Origin: Spinacia oleracea | Lineage: Eukaryota > Streptophyta > Magnoliopsida > Caryophyllales > Amaranthaceae | DNA: 64,000 nt | NCBI RefSeq assembly: GCF_020520425.1 | Contig: NC_079490.1 | Span: 6,510,001-6,574,000, forward strand | Direction: 5' to 3' | In this document: in pieces, positions 45,537 to 56,665 of the stretch | Layout of the letters: every line of letters begins with the position of its first letter | Numbering within the stretch: the first letter of the stretch is position 1 | Notes under the pieces: model-generated | Told to the model about the DNA's origin: nothing | The model's input: only the letters and a program-made list of their open reading frames with translations | Databases searched by the model: none | Program-made: the position numbers and the translations under genes

Positions 45537-46884
45537 TACTATTTTACCCTTTTAACATTTACTCCATACCACTTTTCACCCAATTTCTCTTTTTTTTTTA
45601 CACCTATCCATTTTTTACACATTTTTCTTACTTTATTCATATTTTAATATTCATTCACCTTATTACACCCTATCCTCATTTATCTTAATATTTATACAAA
45701 TAGTAACTGTAAATATCATTATAAAATGAAGGTAGTAGATTATAATAGTAACCCGTAATATTTGCGTATCTTAATTGTCTGTAATGGTTTATTCTGTATT
45801 AAAATCTATTTTCTTAAATTCTTTTATAGCCTTCACTTCTTTTGTTCTTTTCTAGTTCACACACTTTCTTTTTGATAAAGTTCTTTTTAGTTGGTACACT
45901 TCTAATTTTGGTAAGTTTTGTAGTAATTTCCTAGTTAACCCTTACAAGGGTATAAGAGTACACAGTTAGTGTGTTAGTGGGTTGGGGTATTTTTATCTTT
46001 TACCTTTTTTGTCACCTCTCCTTAGTATGTGTGCCAAAATAAAATGTGTCAACTAAAAAATAGCGGTTGAACTATTTGACATCAAACTATGCATATTTGC
46101 CATGTTAATGTAAATGATAGTCTATGATTGTTAAAGATGTGTAAAAGTTGGTCCGGACTGAAAAAATGGACTTGATTGGACCGGACCGAAAGCAATCGGT
46201 CCGGTCTCTGGGTCAAGAAATATCAATTCCGGTCCGATATTTCCTTAATAAAATATAATATAAACTATTTAAAATTTAATTTTCTCCTTTTATATGTTGT
46301 AAATATTACTATATTGTGATATACTTTATTTTAGCTTCCGAAAAAGGCCTTAAAAAATTGGTTTTATATACCTATTTTTTTTCTTTTTTACCATAATTTT
46401 TAAAATAAGTAAAATAAATATAGAAATAGGTATACAACCGGTCCAAACCGGTCCGTTCCGGATTTTGGACCGATTTTTGCGGTCCGGTCCAATCATAATC
46501 AGTCCGGTCTTTGGGTCTTGAATTATCTCAGGGTTCGATCTGGTCCGATCCAGGTCGGTCCGGTCCAGTCCGGTCCGAGTTTGAATTGATGAACACCCCT
46601 CATATTGACGGTAACAGGACATGATTATGTGGCATTCTCTATGCTTTTGGAAAAATCTCTTTTATACATTTCTTGTTTCCTTAAAATTACAACGGTTTGA
46701 CAGTTGCTTCATTCTCATTCGCACAAAAAGAAAAACATTTGTACTATTAACGTAACAAGTCCGACCATGTGTTTTTATTAAAGTATAAAAAACAATTGTT
46801 GCCATCATGCCATGGAAGATATTCCATCTTATATTTTTCTCAATGTAGACTTTCAATGTATCAATGCTTTATAATTTTTGTTAT
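45537..46884. repeat. AT-rich spacer with GGTCCGG repeats
   Basis: 46150-46250 and 46435-46590 carry many words of the type GGTCCGGTCC and GGACCGGACC in opposite orientation around an AT-rich centre, resembling a degenerate inverted-repeat element. No gene is visible; the open frame at 46350-46622 is produced by the repeats. Confidence 0.55.
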
Positions 46885-46902
46885 TGTTTGGGCTCCCAAT
46901 TG
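46885..46902 (+). repeat. Gypsy-2 5' LTR remnant
   Basis: TGTTTGGGCTCCCAATTG is identical to the start of the 3' LTR at 54920, and is preceded by the target-site copy gttat. The match stops at 46902, where pol sequence begins. Confidence 0.85.
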
Positions 46903-49900
46903 CAAGAGGCAGGCTTCATCGAGCCATGCATGTACCCCAAGTGGTTGGCCAATGTGGTCATGGTCAAGAAAGCGAATGGCTCATGGCGCATGTGCGTCGA
47001 TTTCACTGATCTGAACCGAGCTTGCCCAAAAGATTGCTATCCCCTCCCGAGGATAGATCAGCTAGTGGACTCAACCAGTGGCCATGCATTGCTGAGCTTC
47101 ATGGACGCCTTTTCAGGTTACCACCAAGTGTTCATGCACCCTGACGATAGAGCGAAGACCGCCTTCATCACAAGCGCGGGAGTGTTCAACTACAGAATGA
47201 TGCCCTTCGGATTAAAAAATGCCGGAGCCACCTACCAAAGACTAGTTGATCACGTCTTCGCCGATCAAAAGGGAAGGAACGTCGAGGTTTATGTGGACGA
47301 TTCCATAGTAAAAAGCGTGAAAGAAGAAGATCAGATCAAAGACTTGGCTGAGACCTTCGCCAACCTGAGGAAATACAACATGAAATTGAACCCGAAGAAA
47401 TGTGTCTTCGGGGTAAAGTCAGGGAAGTTCCTCGGATTCATGGTGAGCGAAAGGGGAATAGACGCGAACCCGGACAAGGTCCAAGCCGCGCTAGATTTGC
47501 CCGAGCCGAAGACAAAGAGAGACGTGCAAAGGCTAACAGGCAGGTTAGCCGCACTGTCGAGATTCATATCGAAAGCTTCGGATAAAGGGGCACCCTTCTT
47601 CAAAGCTCTCAGACCTAAGACCCTCCCAGGAGGAGAAGCAGAACCCATCAAAAAGAAAGGCGTCCCGAGGAAAGTGGACCCCGAGTTGACATGGGAACAA
47701 GAGCAAAGAGACGCATTCCAGCAACTCAGGGCTCACTTAGCTCAACTGCCGACGCTAGCCAGGCCAAAAGAAGGGGAAACTCTGTACTTGTACGTCGCAG
47801 TCAGCCCCGGAACCGTAAGCGCAGTGCTCCTCCGAGAGGAGGAAAAGAAACAACATCCAATCTATTTTACCAGCCGAACCTTGACAGACGCCGAAACTCG
47901 GTACCCGCTCATTGAGAAAGTAGCATACGCGGTGGTGGTAGCAGCTCGGAAACTAAGACCCTATTTCGATTCCCATCAAATAGTGGTGCTAACTGACCAA
48001 CCACTGGAGAAAGTGCTAGACAAAATAGAGAGATCGGGAAGATTGACTGCATGGGCTTTCGAGCTATCTGAGTTCGGGATCAAGTATCAACCAAGGACGA
48101 CCATCAAAGCGCAAGCGCTCAGAGACTTCTTGGCCGAATGCTCATATCAGGAAATGCTAGATGACACCAAAAAGACATGGGAGGTCTACACTGACGGATC
48201 TTCCACTGTGAACGGCTCGGGAGCCGGAGTAGTACTGATACCCCCAGTGGGAAAGAGCATAGAGTACGCCCTAAAGTTCGGTTTCAAAGCAACCAACAAT
48301 GAGGCCGAATATGAGGCCGCAATCGCAGGAATAGAGCTGTGCTTATCTCTGGAAGCCGAACATGTTTGCCTCAAGACTAATTCTCAGCTCGTAGCCAACC
48401 AGATCCGAGGAGAGTATGAGACCAAATGGCCAAGCATGACAGCTTACCTAGCAAAAATCAAATCCTTAACGTCAAAGTTAAGATCCTTCGAAGTCATACT
48501 CATCCCCCGAGGTCAGAACGCACAAGCAGATGCACTATCCAAACTTGCAAGCTCAACGCTCACCGACCTAAACAGGTCAGTCCATGTGGAAGTACACCAA
48601 GAAAGAAGCATTGACATGCCACCCCCCACAGTGTGCAATGTGCGTCCAGAACCGAGCTAGATGGACGCAGTCATTGCGTACAAAGAAAGGGGAGAACTTC
48701 CCGAAGACAAGCTGCAAGCAAGGAAGCTGAAAAGGTTCAACCAGTGGTTCATCATTGACGCCAACGAAGAGCTCATGAGGAAGTCATTCTCAGCCCCACT
48801 GCTGAAGTGTGTAGGCCCAACCGATACCGATTATATCCTAAGGGAAATCCACCTCGGCATATGTGGAAATCACATCGGAGGCAGGGCACTGGCACACAAG
48901 GCACTAAGGGCCGGATTCTGGTGGCCCACCATGGTCTCCGAAGCAAAGGCGCTGACAAGGAAATGTGAGAAATGCCAAAAGTTTGCACCGGCAATCCACC
49001 AGCCAGCCCAAACCCTGCAAACAACACTCTACCCCTTACCATTTGCACAATGGGGCTTGGATATCATCGGTCCCATTCCCCTCGGCTGTGAATCAGAAAA
49101 GTGGCTGATTGTAGGGGTTGACTACTTCAGTAAGTGGATTGAGGCCGAGACAGTCTCATCCATCACGGAGCAGCAGGTCCGCAAGTTCATTTGGCAAAAT
49201 ATCATCACAAGGTTCGGAATACCGAGGCTAATGGTCTTTGACCACGGGAAGCAATTCGACAACACACCACTGCAAAGATGGTGTGAACAGGTCGGTATCC
49301 GCCTCGCCTACTCAGCAGTGTGCCATCCTCAGAGCAACGGCCAAGCCGAATCCGCAAACAAACTCATCCTCAATGCACTCAAGAAGAGAGTCAAAGACGA
49401 AAAGAGAAAATGGCTAGAGGAGCTCCCTGGAACACTCTGGTCCCTTCGGACCACTGAGAAGGAAGCCACGGGACAGACCCCCTTCCACTTGGTTTATGGT
49501 TCCGAAGCTGTCATCCCTGTAGAGATCGGAACAGAAAGCCTAAGGGTCCAAGCATACAACAAGTATGATGGAATCCATGGGCAAAGCAACAATCAACTTC
49601 TGTCTGAATCCTTGGATCTACTAGATGAGGCTCGGGACGAAGCCAGGACTCTCAACACAGCCTATCAGCAAAGAGTCAGCAAGCACTACAACCGAAGAGT
49701 CAATGCCAGACCTTTAAAGGTCGGTGACCTAGTGCTCAGAAACGCTGCTGCAGTTCAGAAAGGGAAGATCCACGGGAAACTCTCGGCAACATGGGAAGGA
49801 CCATACATCATCCACTCTGAAAAGAGGACTGACACTTTTATGCTCAAACAGTTAGATGGAACAGTCTTGAAGAACCATTGGAATGCCGATGTTCTCAAGA

Positions 49901-49914
49901 AATATTTTGTATGA
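46903..49914 (+). pseudogene. Gypsy-2 pol: RT, RNase H, second RNase H, integrase (one stop)
   Basis: One frame of about 1000 codons. The RT lacks its beginning but has MCVDFTDLNRACPKD, YPLPRIDQ, FSGYHQ and the catalytic YVDD. A first RNase H follows (YLYVAVSPG, YFTSRTL), then a second, archaeal-type RNase H (EVYTDGSSTVNGSG, NNEAEYEA, ADALSKLA). The integrase has HHCC (CGNH, CEKCQKF) and DDE-type core (GLDIIGP, VFDHGKQF, HPQSNGQAE). A single TAG at 48658-48660 interrupts the linker between second RNase H and integrase; the frame resumes immediately. The product ends KKYFV at 49914. Because the RT start is gone, no autonomous enzyme can be made. Confidence 0.92.
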
Positions 49915-51080
49915 TCTCACCTCCATCCTTTTGTACTCCAAGTAAGTCGTTTAATGAGAAGAGGAAAGCCACTGGCACCATGTGTTTCATTAAACATATC
50001 CCTATGTCTTTTATTCTATCACTATGTTTTTATACGCATGCATGCAACTTCGGATCTGATCAATCCGAAGCTAAAATCAACCCGAAGTAGCCATTTCTTG
50101 GGGTCAACGAGCCCAAAAAATAGCTAACTCAAAACAACCCGCAAGGTACCGTCCAGAATCCTCGGATTCGCGATACCCAGGGACATTCCGTTTGCAAAAA
50201 AGTCTCGAACAGTTATAAAGAGTTCGGCTCAGATCCACGGATCCCCGAAACTCATAACTAAATCAGACTTGCGATTTCTTGCCCAGGTTTCCAAACCACA
50301 AGAAGTCGGAAGAACGGAAGTAGACATTAAAAGAGCTCAAAAGCATACTCAACAGATCCACGGATCTGAAGAGCTCAGAAGCAGACTCAAAACATGTCTA
50401 CAAACATTAAAAGAGCTCAAAAGCAGACTCAACAGATCCACAGATCTGAAGAGCTCAGAAGCAGACTCTAAACATGTCTACAAACGTTAAAAGATCTCAA
50501 AAGCAGACTCTTATTAGATCCACGGATCTGAAGAGCTCAAAAGCAGACTCCAAACGTGCCCAACACTGGAGAAGAGCTTAAAAGCACTCTCAACAGATCC
50601 ACGGATCTGAAGGGCTCAGAAGAAGACTCTAAACATGTCAAAAACGAAAAAGCCCAAAAGCTGACCCTAAACAAATCTTCAGACCTGAAGGGTCTTAACC
50701 ATCAAGCCCTTCAGCAAGGCCTCGAACGAGTTTTGTAACAGATCCATGGATCCGAATAACTCAAAAAGAGAGATCCGCAGATAACAAAATCCAGGGATCC
50801 CAAAGCGAAAGAGCTAGATATATACTTCGGAAATGCAAAGGGAATAAAACGAAAACAGCAAAGTCATTTTTATTCAACATTGGGGGAAAACGAATACTAT
50901 CATACCAACTACAACTCGGCACAGCGAGCAACCCTCAAAAATTGAAATAAAAATGACCTAAGAGCTAAAATCGGCAGCCATCAACAGACAAAATGTCGGC
51001 CTACCGAAGTACTAGGAAAGCAAAAAAGGAAATTATTAAAGTACAACGCAGAGCCGAGGCAAAAGGGGAGAGTATTAAGC
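49915..51080 (+). other. Gypsy-2 non-coding part between pol and antisense gene
   Basis: Holds the tandem repeats at 50320-50720. Elsewhere it is moderately AT-rich and shows no gene on the plus strand; frames reported in it come from the repeats. The antisense gene probably ends its transcript around 50.9-51.1 kb. Confidence 0.5.
50320..50720. repeat. Tandem repeats with AGATCCACGGATCT palindromes in Gypsy-2
   Basis: Four to five degenerate units of about 70-80 bp, each with AGATCCACGGATCTGAAGAG and GCTCAAAAGCAGACTC. AGATCC and GGATCT pair, so every unit can form a small hairpin. Confidence 0.8.
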
Positions 51081-51411
51081 ACAAGTTCGGAGACCCTCAA
51101 CTGGAGCCAACCGACTCTGAAGAAGACGGTTGCCCGAGTTCCTAAGGGACTTCACCAGCAGGCCCCTAAGGAGTAGCTTGAGAAGAAGCACCAGCAGTGG
51201 TGTCACCTTCCGAAGCAACCTTCCGAGCTTGCGCCTCCTTAGCAGCTGCCTCCTGAGCCTTTGCAGCGTCATCCCTATCAGCCTGGCATTCCACCTGGTT
51301 GTCCTCAACTGCGAGCCACCTGGGCACATTCTATGCCCACTTGAAATCAGGCATGTTCTTGGAAAACATCCTGCGGCAGCCGAGGATCCCCTCCCAGTAC
51401 ATGTCTTGACA

Positions 51412-54400
51412 CTACTCGACAGTGTACATCTTAGAGCTCCTCTGCTCAAAGTCACGAACCTGCTCCTTCAGACGCCTGATGTCATCCTCGAGAACAGGAA
51501 CTCGGTCAACAGAGGCCTGAAGCTTCGTATTACTCTCCCGAAGGCTGACAATTGTGGTATCTTTACCTTGGAGCTTGCTCTCCAGGTCAGCCTTCTCAGC
51601 AGCATGCTTCTCCTTCTCAGCCTTGTACTTCTCGGCATCCTCTTCTACTTGGAAAGCGAGGATGCCAACCTCCTTTCCAATCTCCATCAGGGCATTCCCC
51701 CCTTCCTTGGTGAACTCGGCAACCTCCTCCCTTGCCTTCGCAAGTTCGGAGACGACCAAACTGAACTTTTGGTCAAGGTTGGGAATGTCCCGAGCATAGA
51801 GTGCCTCGAACCTTTGGAGCCTCCTCTCATCATGAGATTGGCATACAGCAGATAAAGAGCTCCAATAGGCGACCTAAAAAGAGGAAACGAACTTAGCTGA
51901 CGACAAAAAGAGAGGGAAAAGCAATAACCAAAACTGAGCAAAGTATAAATCACCTCGTTTAGATGGTACTGAGCCATCTTGGTGGGATGGTTCGACACCT
52001 CCCCAGGAATGCGGAACTGCGGAACCCCGCGCAGCAAGTTCTCATGAGCCGCCTCGGGGCCAATCATGGAGGTCGCATGGGCAGCAGGGTCTTCACCCAA
52101 GACAGCAGGGCGAGCGTAGCGGGCCATAGTCTCCCGAACCTCCAAAGGGATCCTCTTCAAAGGAACTTCGAAACATGGATCGCCATGAACCAACCCCTCC
52201 AAAACAGAGGTAGAGGTGGAACCCAGGGTCTCACGGCGCCGCTTCGTACCACGCCCCTCCGAAGCGCCCCCTTCAGAGAAACCCAGAGCTGAAGGCTGTT
52301 CAGCACCCTCCGCCGCCAAAGGGACATCCTCCGCGGCATCTGAGGCGGTGAGATCCACGAGTACCCTTGGAGGAGTCTTCGGATCCTCCTCCAAACCTAC
52401 TGCATCAACCCCCTCGGAAACATGCACCTCGGCGGAAGCAGTTGGAATATCCTCCTCCTCCCTCTCCACTTCAAGGGTGATGTCCTCAACGATCACCCCC
52501 AAAGGCGTCAGCGGCGAAGGAATGGTAGCCTCCTCGGCCAAAGGTTGGTCCACCTGTTCATTGGGCACCAACACAGCAACGCTCTTCAGCTTCTGGCCCG
52601 GAACAGGGATGAAGCGACGCAAGTTCTCAGGAAGAACCATCTCCTTCTCTTGCCGAGCAAGATACCGCTCTCCTGCTTCAGCGAGACTGGGATCCGAGGC
52701 AACAACCTATTGAATCCTCTCCTTAGTCAAAAAAGGTCGTTGGCTCAGAAACTCGAGAACCTCGGGGCGGGGGGTTACCTTAGAGAAGTTCGAAGACTTC
52801 TTCTTCTTCCTCCTCGGAGACTTCTCCCTAGCAACTGACTTCCCCTTTCGAGAAGCTTCGTCCTCCGAAGACTTCCGCTTTTTCAACCTCTGCGACTCCT
52901 GGAGAACACGGGAAAGTAAGAACGCAAGAAAAAACATGCAGAAAAACGAAAAACGAGAAGTGGACACTCACCTCGGGAATAGCGAAGGAAGGAGGAGATG
53001 AAGCAGATGAGACAACTGGGGCAGCAACTGTCGCTTCAGGACCCTGTACGAAGATAAAACGAGATGAGCCCCCACATCGGGAAAAAGCGAAGTACCACGC
53101 AAGCAAACAGCAAGAAAGTTACCGGATCAGAAGTAGTTACCAGTTCAGGGAGAACAGTCTGTCTCGGAACCGCTTCCCCAGGACGATCAGCAGACCAAGG
53201 ATCGGCCCGAACGTCGTCGATATGGGCCAAAGCGTGAGCCGAAAACCGGGCGTTCTCTAACCTCGGTTGCTGAGGGTTGCTAGCCTTGAAGTCGTAAGGA
53301 GGGCAGTTAAAAAGAATCTTCCCACCTTCCAACTTGTATCCCAACACCTCGGGATCAAGAGCGGCCTCACCAAATGCTGCACAAAGAGAAGAAAAAAGGT
53401 CAGTCACAAACAAGCCAAGAGAGAGGCGAACACCTCCGCCGAAGCACGATCTCAGCACGAGAATTCTCACCCCTATCGTAGATCCTACTGAGACCGGCAG
53501 CAGCAAGGATAGCCTCCCGAGTGATATAATGAAAATTAGGAAGCCAGTGCATAGGCTCCCTAGTTGACTTCGCTCGGAACCACTCCAGCAGAGCTACATG
53601 ATCCGGATTTCCCAGATCAACAGGACCGACCCTTGACATCTCCGGGTCCACCCTCACGAACCACTTCGGCGGGGAATAGTAGTGAGGATACTTCGGATCC
53701 ACGGGCACCCGCACTAGAAGCCATTACTTCTTCCAGTTATGAACCGACGAGACATAAGGAAACGCAGTTATGTACTGCGAATCCCCCTTCCGAAGCCGTT
53801 TGTTGGTAATCGCCCACCAGCCGTGCTCCGCGTTTTGGTTCCTCCCCAGCTCATGCATTTCCTTGAAAATCTCGATAGATGGAGGGTAACCGAGGAAATC
53901 GCACGTCCAGCGATAAGAGATTATATGACGCATGGACTTCGACGTCAACTGAGCCAAGAAAATATTATACTCCTCCAACACGTGGGATACGAAGGGGTCC
54001 AAAGGGAACCTGAGCCCGTAGTCAAAATGGTGGAGATACACCGCTATCCTGCCAGGAGGCGGCCTCGTCACCCGAGCATGCGGCTGAAGAGGAAGCTCGC
54101 ACCAGTAGCCCAAGGCATACTGAATGCCGTATAGATCCTCGGCAAGCCTATCATAATGCTCCCGCCGAGCGGCAACCAACCACTCCCCCTCAACAGCAGT
54201 ACCATCGGGACCAGCGATCTCGGTAGGGTCATTAAACAAAGCTGCGAGCTTACCCTCAGGATCCGCTTCCTCCCACCTCCTCGGGAAGAAAGGACGAACC
54301 ACAAATCGACCAGTGGCACCAGTTCTATGGCTCGACCCGGCTTGAGCTCCGCTTCCCGAACGTTCCTCAACCTCGGAAGGGACGTTCCTCACATCCTCCT

Positions 54401-54458
54401 CCGAACCACTAGAGGAGGACACCGTGTCGAACTTCTTCTTCCACCTCCCTCCGGCCAT
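51412..54458 (-). pseudogene. Spliced antisense gene inside Gypsy-2 (gypsy-type transposon domain protein)
   Basis: Five exons on the minus strand can be joined by GT..AG introns with frame kept: 54458-53471, 53376-53123, 53043-52972, 52898-51954 and 51873-51412, about 900 codons. The first exon encodes a Ser/Glu-rich start and then a segment (about residues 135-215: YLHHFDYGLRFPLDPF, HIISYRWTCDFLG) like the plant putative gypsy-type transposon domain. The middle is Lys/Arg-rich and acidic, and the last exon is a coiled coil (VVSELAKAREE onward). Two stops break it (53726-53724 and 52709-52707). In-frame sequence beyond 51412 also looks protein-like, so that terminal stop may be a mutation too. 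A minus-strand TATA box lies upstream. Function unknown; antisense extra frames are known in the Tat lineage. Confidence 0.82.
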
Positions 54459-54706
54459 GGCAAGAACTTCAAAAAGAGCAGAACGCCGAAGATACAGAGA
54501 ACGAGGAACGAAAGAAACAAAAGGGAAACAAATTACCTTTTTCGGAGCGGAAACTGCCGATAAACCGAACTGAGTGAAGATCCGAAGCTGATTCTCAACG
54601 AATTCACGAAGATCTGAAGAAAACTCACAAGAAATGTCACCGGATTTCTGGGAAAGCTTGAGAGAGATTTGGGTGAATAAAGTTTCGAAATTTGGTTTGG
54701 GTCGAG

Positions 54707-54716
54707 TATTTATAGG
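54707..54716 (-). promoter_or_regulatory. TATA box of the antisense gene in Gypsy-2
   Basis: On the minus strand CTATAAATAC lies about 250 bp upstream of the ATG at 54458 and just inside the 3' LTR, suggesting the antisense gene has its own promoter. Confidence 0.5.
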
Positions 54717-54919
54717 CCTTGGCACGAAAAACCGCCCAACTTCCACTTTATCTTGGACCGTACGATGGACACCGCATCTGAAGCGTCCTTTGGACACCTG
54801 TCCCACTAGCGCACGGATTCAAACGCCCCTTTTTGAAAAAAGAGGGGGAAATCTTTCAACTTCTGGAACTTGGAAACCCACCCATTTATCTCTAAATGGA
54901 CCGGGTCTGGGGGGCATGT

Positions 54920-55355
54920 TGTTTGGGCTCCCAATTGGAAACCAATTGGGCCTCTAAGTCCAAAGCCCAAAGGCTCTATACAACAACATCAACCCACGAC
55001 CAACTCCTTTGGCTTGTCAGCCACCATAGAGGCCCAAGGCCCAAATAGTAATAAATGACCTATGGGCACATTTACTACTCAAACACTATAAATAAGCCGT
55101 CAAGGCACACACCCCAAGGTACGTCCATTTTCACGCCTTAAGACTACTCTTCTAGAGATCTTCTCTCTAGAATCCGAGCATTGTTCTTACTTAGGCATCG
55201 GAGGCGCTTTCCTCGGAAACACCCCCGAGGCTAGTAACTTGTTTATTGTGCAGGTTAACTTGGACACGACGCATTCGAGCTAGCAAGATCTTCAACACAC
55301 ACGAAAAGGACCTTCATACGAAGCCCATTGTTTCATCTACTTCAACACCGGAACA
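54920..55355 (+). repeat. Gypsy-2 3' LTR
   Basis: 436 bp, TGTTTGGGCTCC to CCGGAACA. It contains TATAAATA at 55087-55094 and the motif TTACTTAGGCATCGGAG (from about 55187), which is also present in the gypsy-like piece at 38.4 kb. A G-rich tract (TCTGGGGGGCATGT, about 54906-54919) precedes it as polypurine tract. Confidence 0.9.
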
Positions 55356-55360
55356 GTTAT

Positions 55361-56101
55361 TAATAATTATGATCAGAGTTTCCATTGTTAAATGTATCGG
55401 TTAAACTGTTGTAATTTAAAGAAACAGAGAAAGTAAATAGTTAGCTTATATGAACATCTCAATGTTAAGACTTAAGAGTAATGAAAACCGGTTTGCATGT
55501 CGTAATTAGCAATAATGTTAGTTGAATAAGTGGATTGTGTACACGGATCTCAAACGAAGTGGTGTAGATATAATTTGATCCTAGGTCATGGACTCTTTAA
55601 TACCATCATTCGAGATTTTTATTAACTGACTAATCTAATTGACATTCACGTTAGAATCACTAATTTTTAATTAAAAAACAAAACTAAATATTATCGAAAC
55701 TAACTAAAAATATATGTTCGAAACAGCCTGGTTCAGCCCAAGCCTCTGCTTCTCTACCATATTTAGAAATACATTACCCATTTATTTTCTTTTATTTTGG
55801 GAAGAAATAAACAAGATTTTGACATATACTTTTCCAACATTATTGTCACATATCCATAAACAAAAGGAAATAAGTTCCCAAATAATAATAACATTTGATT
55901 ATCAACAAATTTGGCTAATCCTTTTTCCTGATTACTACCTGAAATGTCTAATCCTTTCATATCTTTGTTTTCGTACCCCCGAATATAAATACTCCTTTCG
56001 TTCTCAACCAAATACATTGCAACACTTCCTCTTTCCCGCGCTTTTTTTACCCTTAAAAAAAAAAAAAAACCAACAAACAGAACATTATTCCAAACCCGAA
56101 A
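55361..56101 (+). promoter_or_regulatory. Upstream region of the inhibitor gene
   Basis: AT-rich, no gene. TATAAATA at 55984-55991 lies 111 bp before the start codon and is the likely core promoter. A run of A residues (56056-56071) falls in the presumed leader. Confidence 0.5.
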
Positions 56102-56665
56102 ATGGTCAAAGATAATACTTCCTCCGCTCTTCTTGTACTATCTACATTAGTGTTACTTCTACTACTTACCCCCATGGTAGCGTCCGAAGCAACCCGGGAA
56201 ACCCAAACAAAAATCGACTCCATATGCAGGTCGAACGAGGACTACGGATTCTGCAACAAGGTTTTTCAAGCGGATATCCAACAACCCGACATGGACTACG
56301 TGGGCTTAACGAAGATTACAATCATGGAGGCCCGAAAGAATGCCTCGAACACTTTGGGGTTCATTAGGGCTCAAATCCCTGGGGTTAAGGATGAATCAGA
56401 GCTTAATTACTATAAGGTATGTGAGAATGCATATTTGACTATTAAGCAAAGTTTTGATCAAGCTTTCGACGCGTTTATTAAGGGAGATTATACACTAATG
56501 GCTTCTGATCAAAGGATTACCCCAAGAGTTCAAGCTAATTGTGTTACTATCTTTACTATGTCTTCAGTTTCAGAGAATCCTCTTGGAAGTCTGAATGAGA
56601 GGAACAGAGAAATGAGGATTCTTATAACTATGGCTATTATTACAGCTAGTTTTATAGTTCCATAA
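56102..56665 (+). CDS. Plant invertase/pectin methylesterase inhibitor family protein
   Basis: 187 residues with no intron needed. Residues 1-28 form a signal peptide (positive start, Leu-rich core, cut after VAS or nearby). The mature part has the PMEI-domain cysteine pattern: C42 and C51 (ICRSNEDYGFC), then the cysteine in YKVCENAY, and one in QANC. It also has the helical pattern of the four-helix bundle, including DYVGLTKITI. Members bind cell-wall or vacuolar invertase or pectin methylesterase and block the enzyme in the apoplast. The target cannot be told from sequence; the YKVCENAY style is closest to Pla a 1-like invertase inhibitors. Odd: the C-terminus ends in a 17-residue hydrophobic stretch (MRILITMAIITASFIVP), which could be a lipid-anchor signal. 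Confidence 0.88.
   Translation: MVKDNTSSALLVLSTLVLLLLLTPMVASEATRETQTKIDSICRSNEDYGFCNKVFQADIQQPDMDYVGLTKITIMEARKNASNTLGFIRAQIPGVKDESELNYYKVCENAYLTIKQSFDQAFDAFIKGDYTLMASDQRITPRVQANCVTIFTMSSVSENPLGSLNERNREMRILITMAIITASFIVP

Larger units (their letters stand above)
46885..55355 (+). mobile_element. Gypsy-2, Tat/Retand-type Ty3-gypsy, 5' deleted, with antisense gene; TSD gttat
   Basis: The 3' LTR (54920-55355) is followed by gttat (55356-55360). At the left, gttat (46880-46884) precedes the first 18 bases of the same LTR, which jump straight into RT coding sequence. The element therefore kept both outer ends while most of its 5' LTR, gag, protease and the RT start were deleted. It carries RT, RNase H, a second (archaeal-type) RNase H, integrase, tandem repeats and a spliced gene on the opposite strand. 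Dual RNase H and the extra antisense frame are marks of the Tat/Ogre/Retand lineage. Confidence 0.92.

Noticed and set aside
46350..46622. 90-codon minus-strand frame rich in DRT/GLDRTDL words
   Set aside because: Produced by GGTCCGG repeats.
52711..52784. Extra intron in exon 4 of the antisense gene (AAG|GTAACC to CAATAG|GTTG)
   Set aside because: The sequence between looks protein-like and in frame apart from one stop, so a mutated codon is simpler than an intron; not excluded.
51130..52838. Plus-strand frames of 109-241 codons in Gypsy-2
   Set aside because: They mirror the antisense coding exons and have no recognisable domain.
55714..56115. 133-codon plus-strand frame upstream of the inhibitor gene
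   Set aside because: Lacks domain features, contains the TATA box and leader of the inhibitor gene, and is biased to Phe/Leu/Ile by AT-rich DNA.
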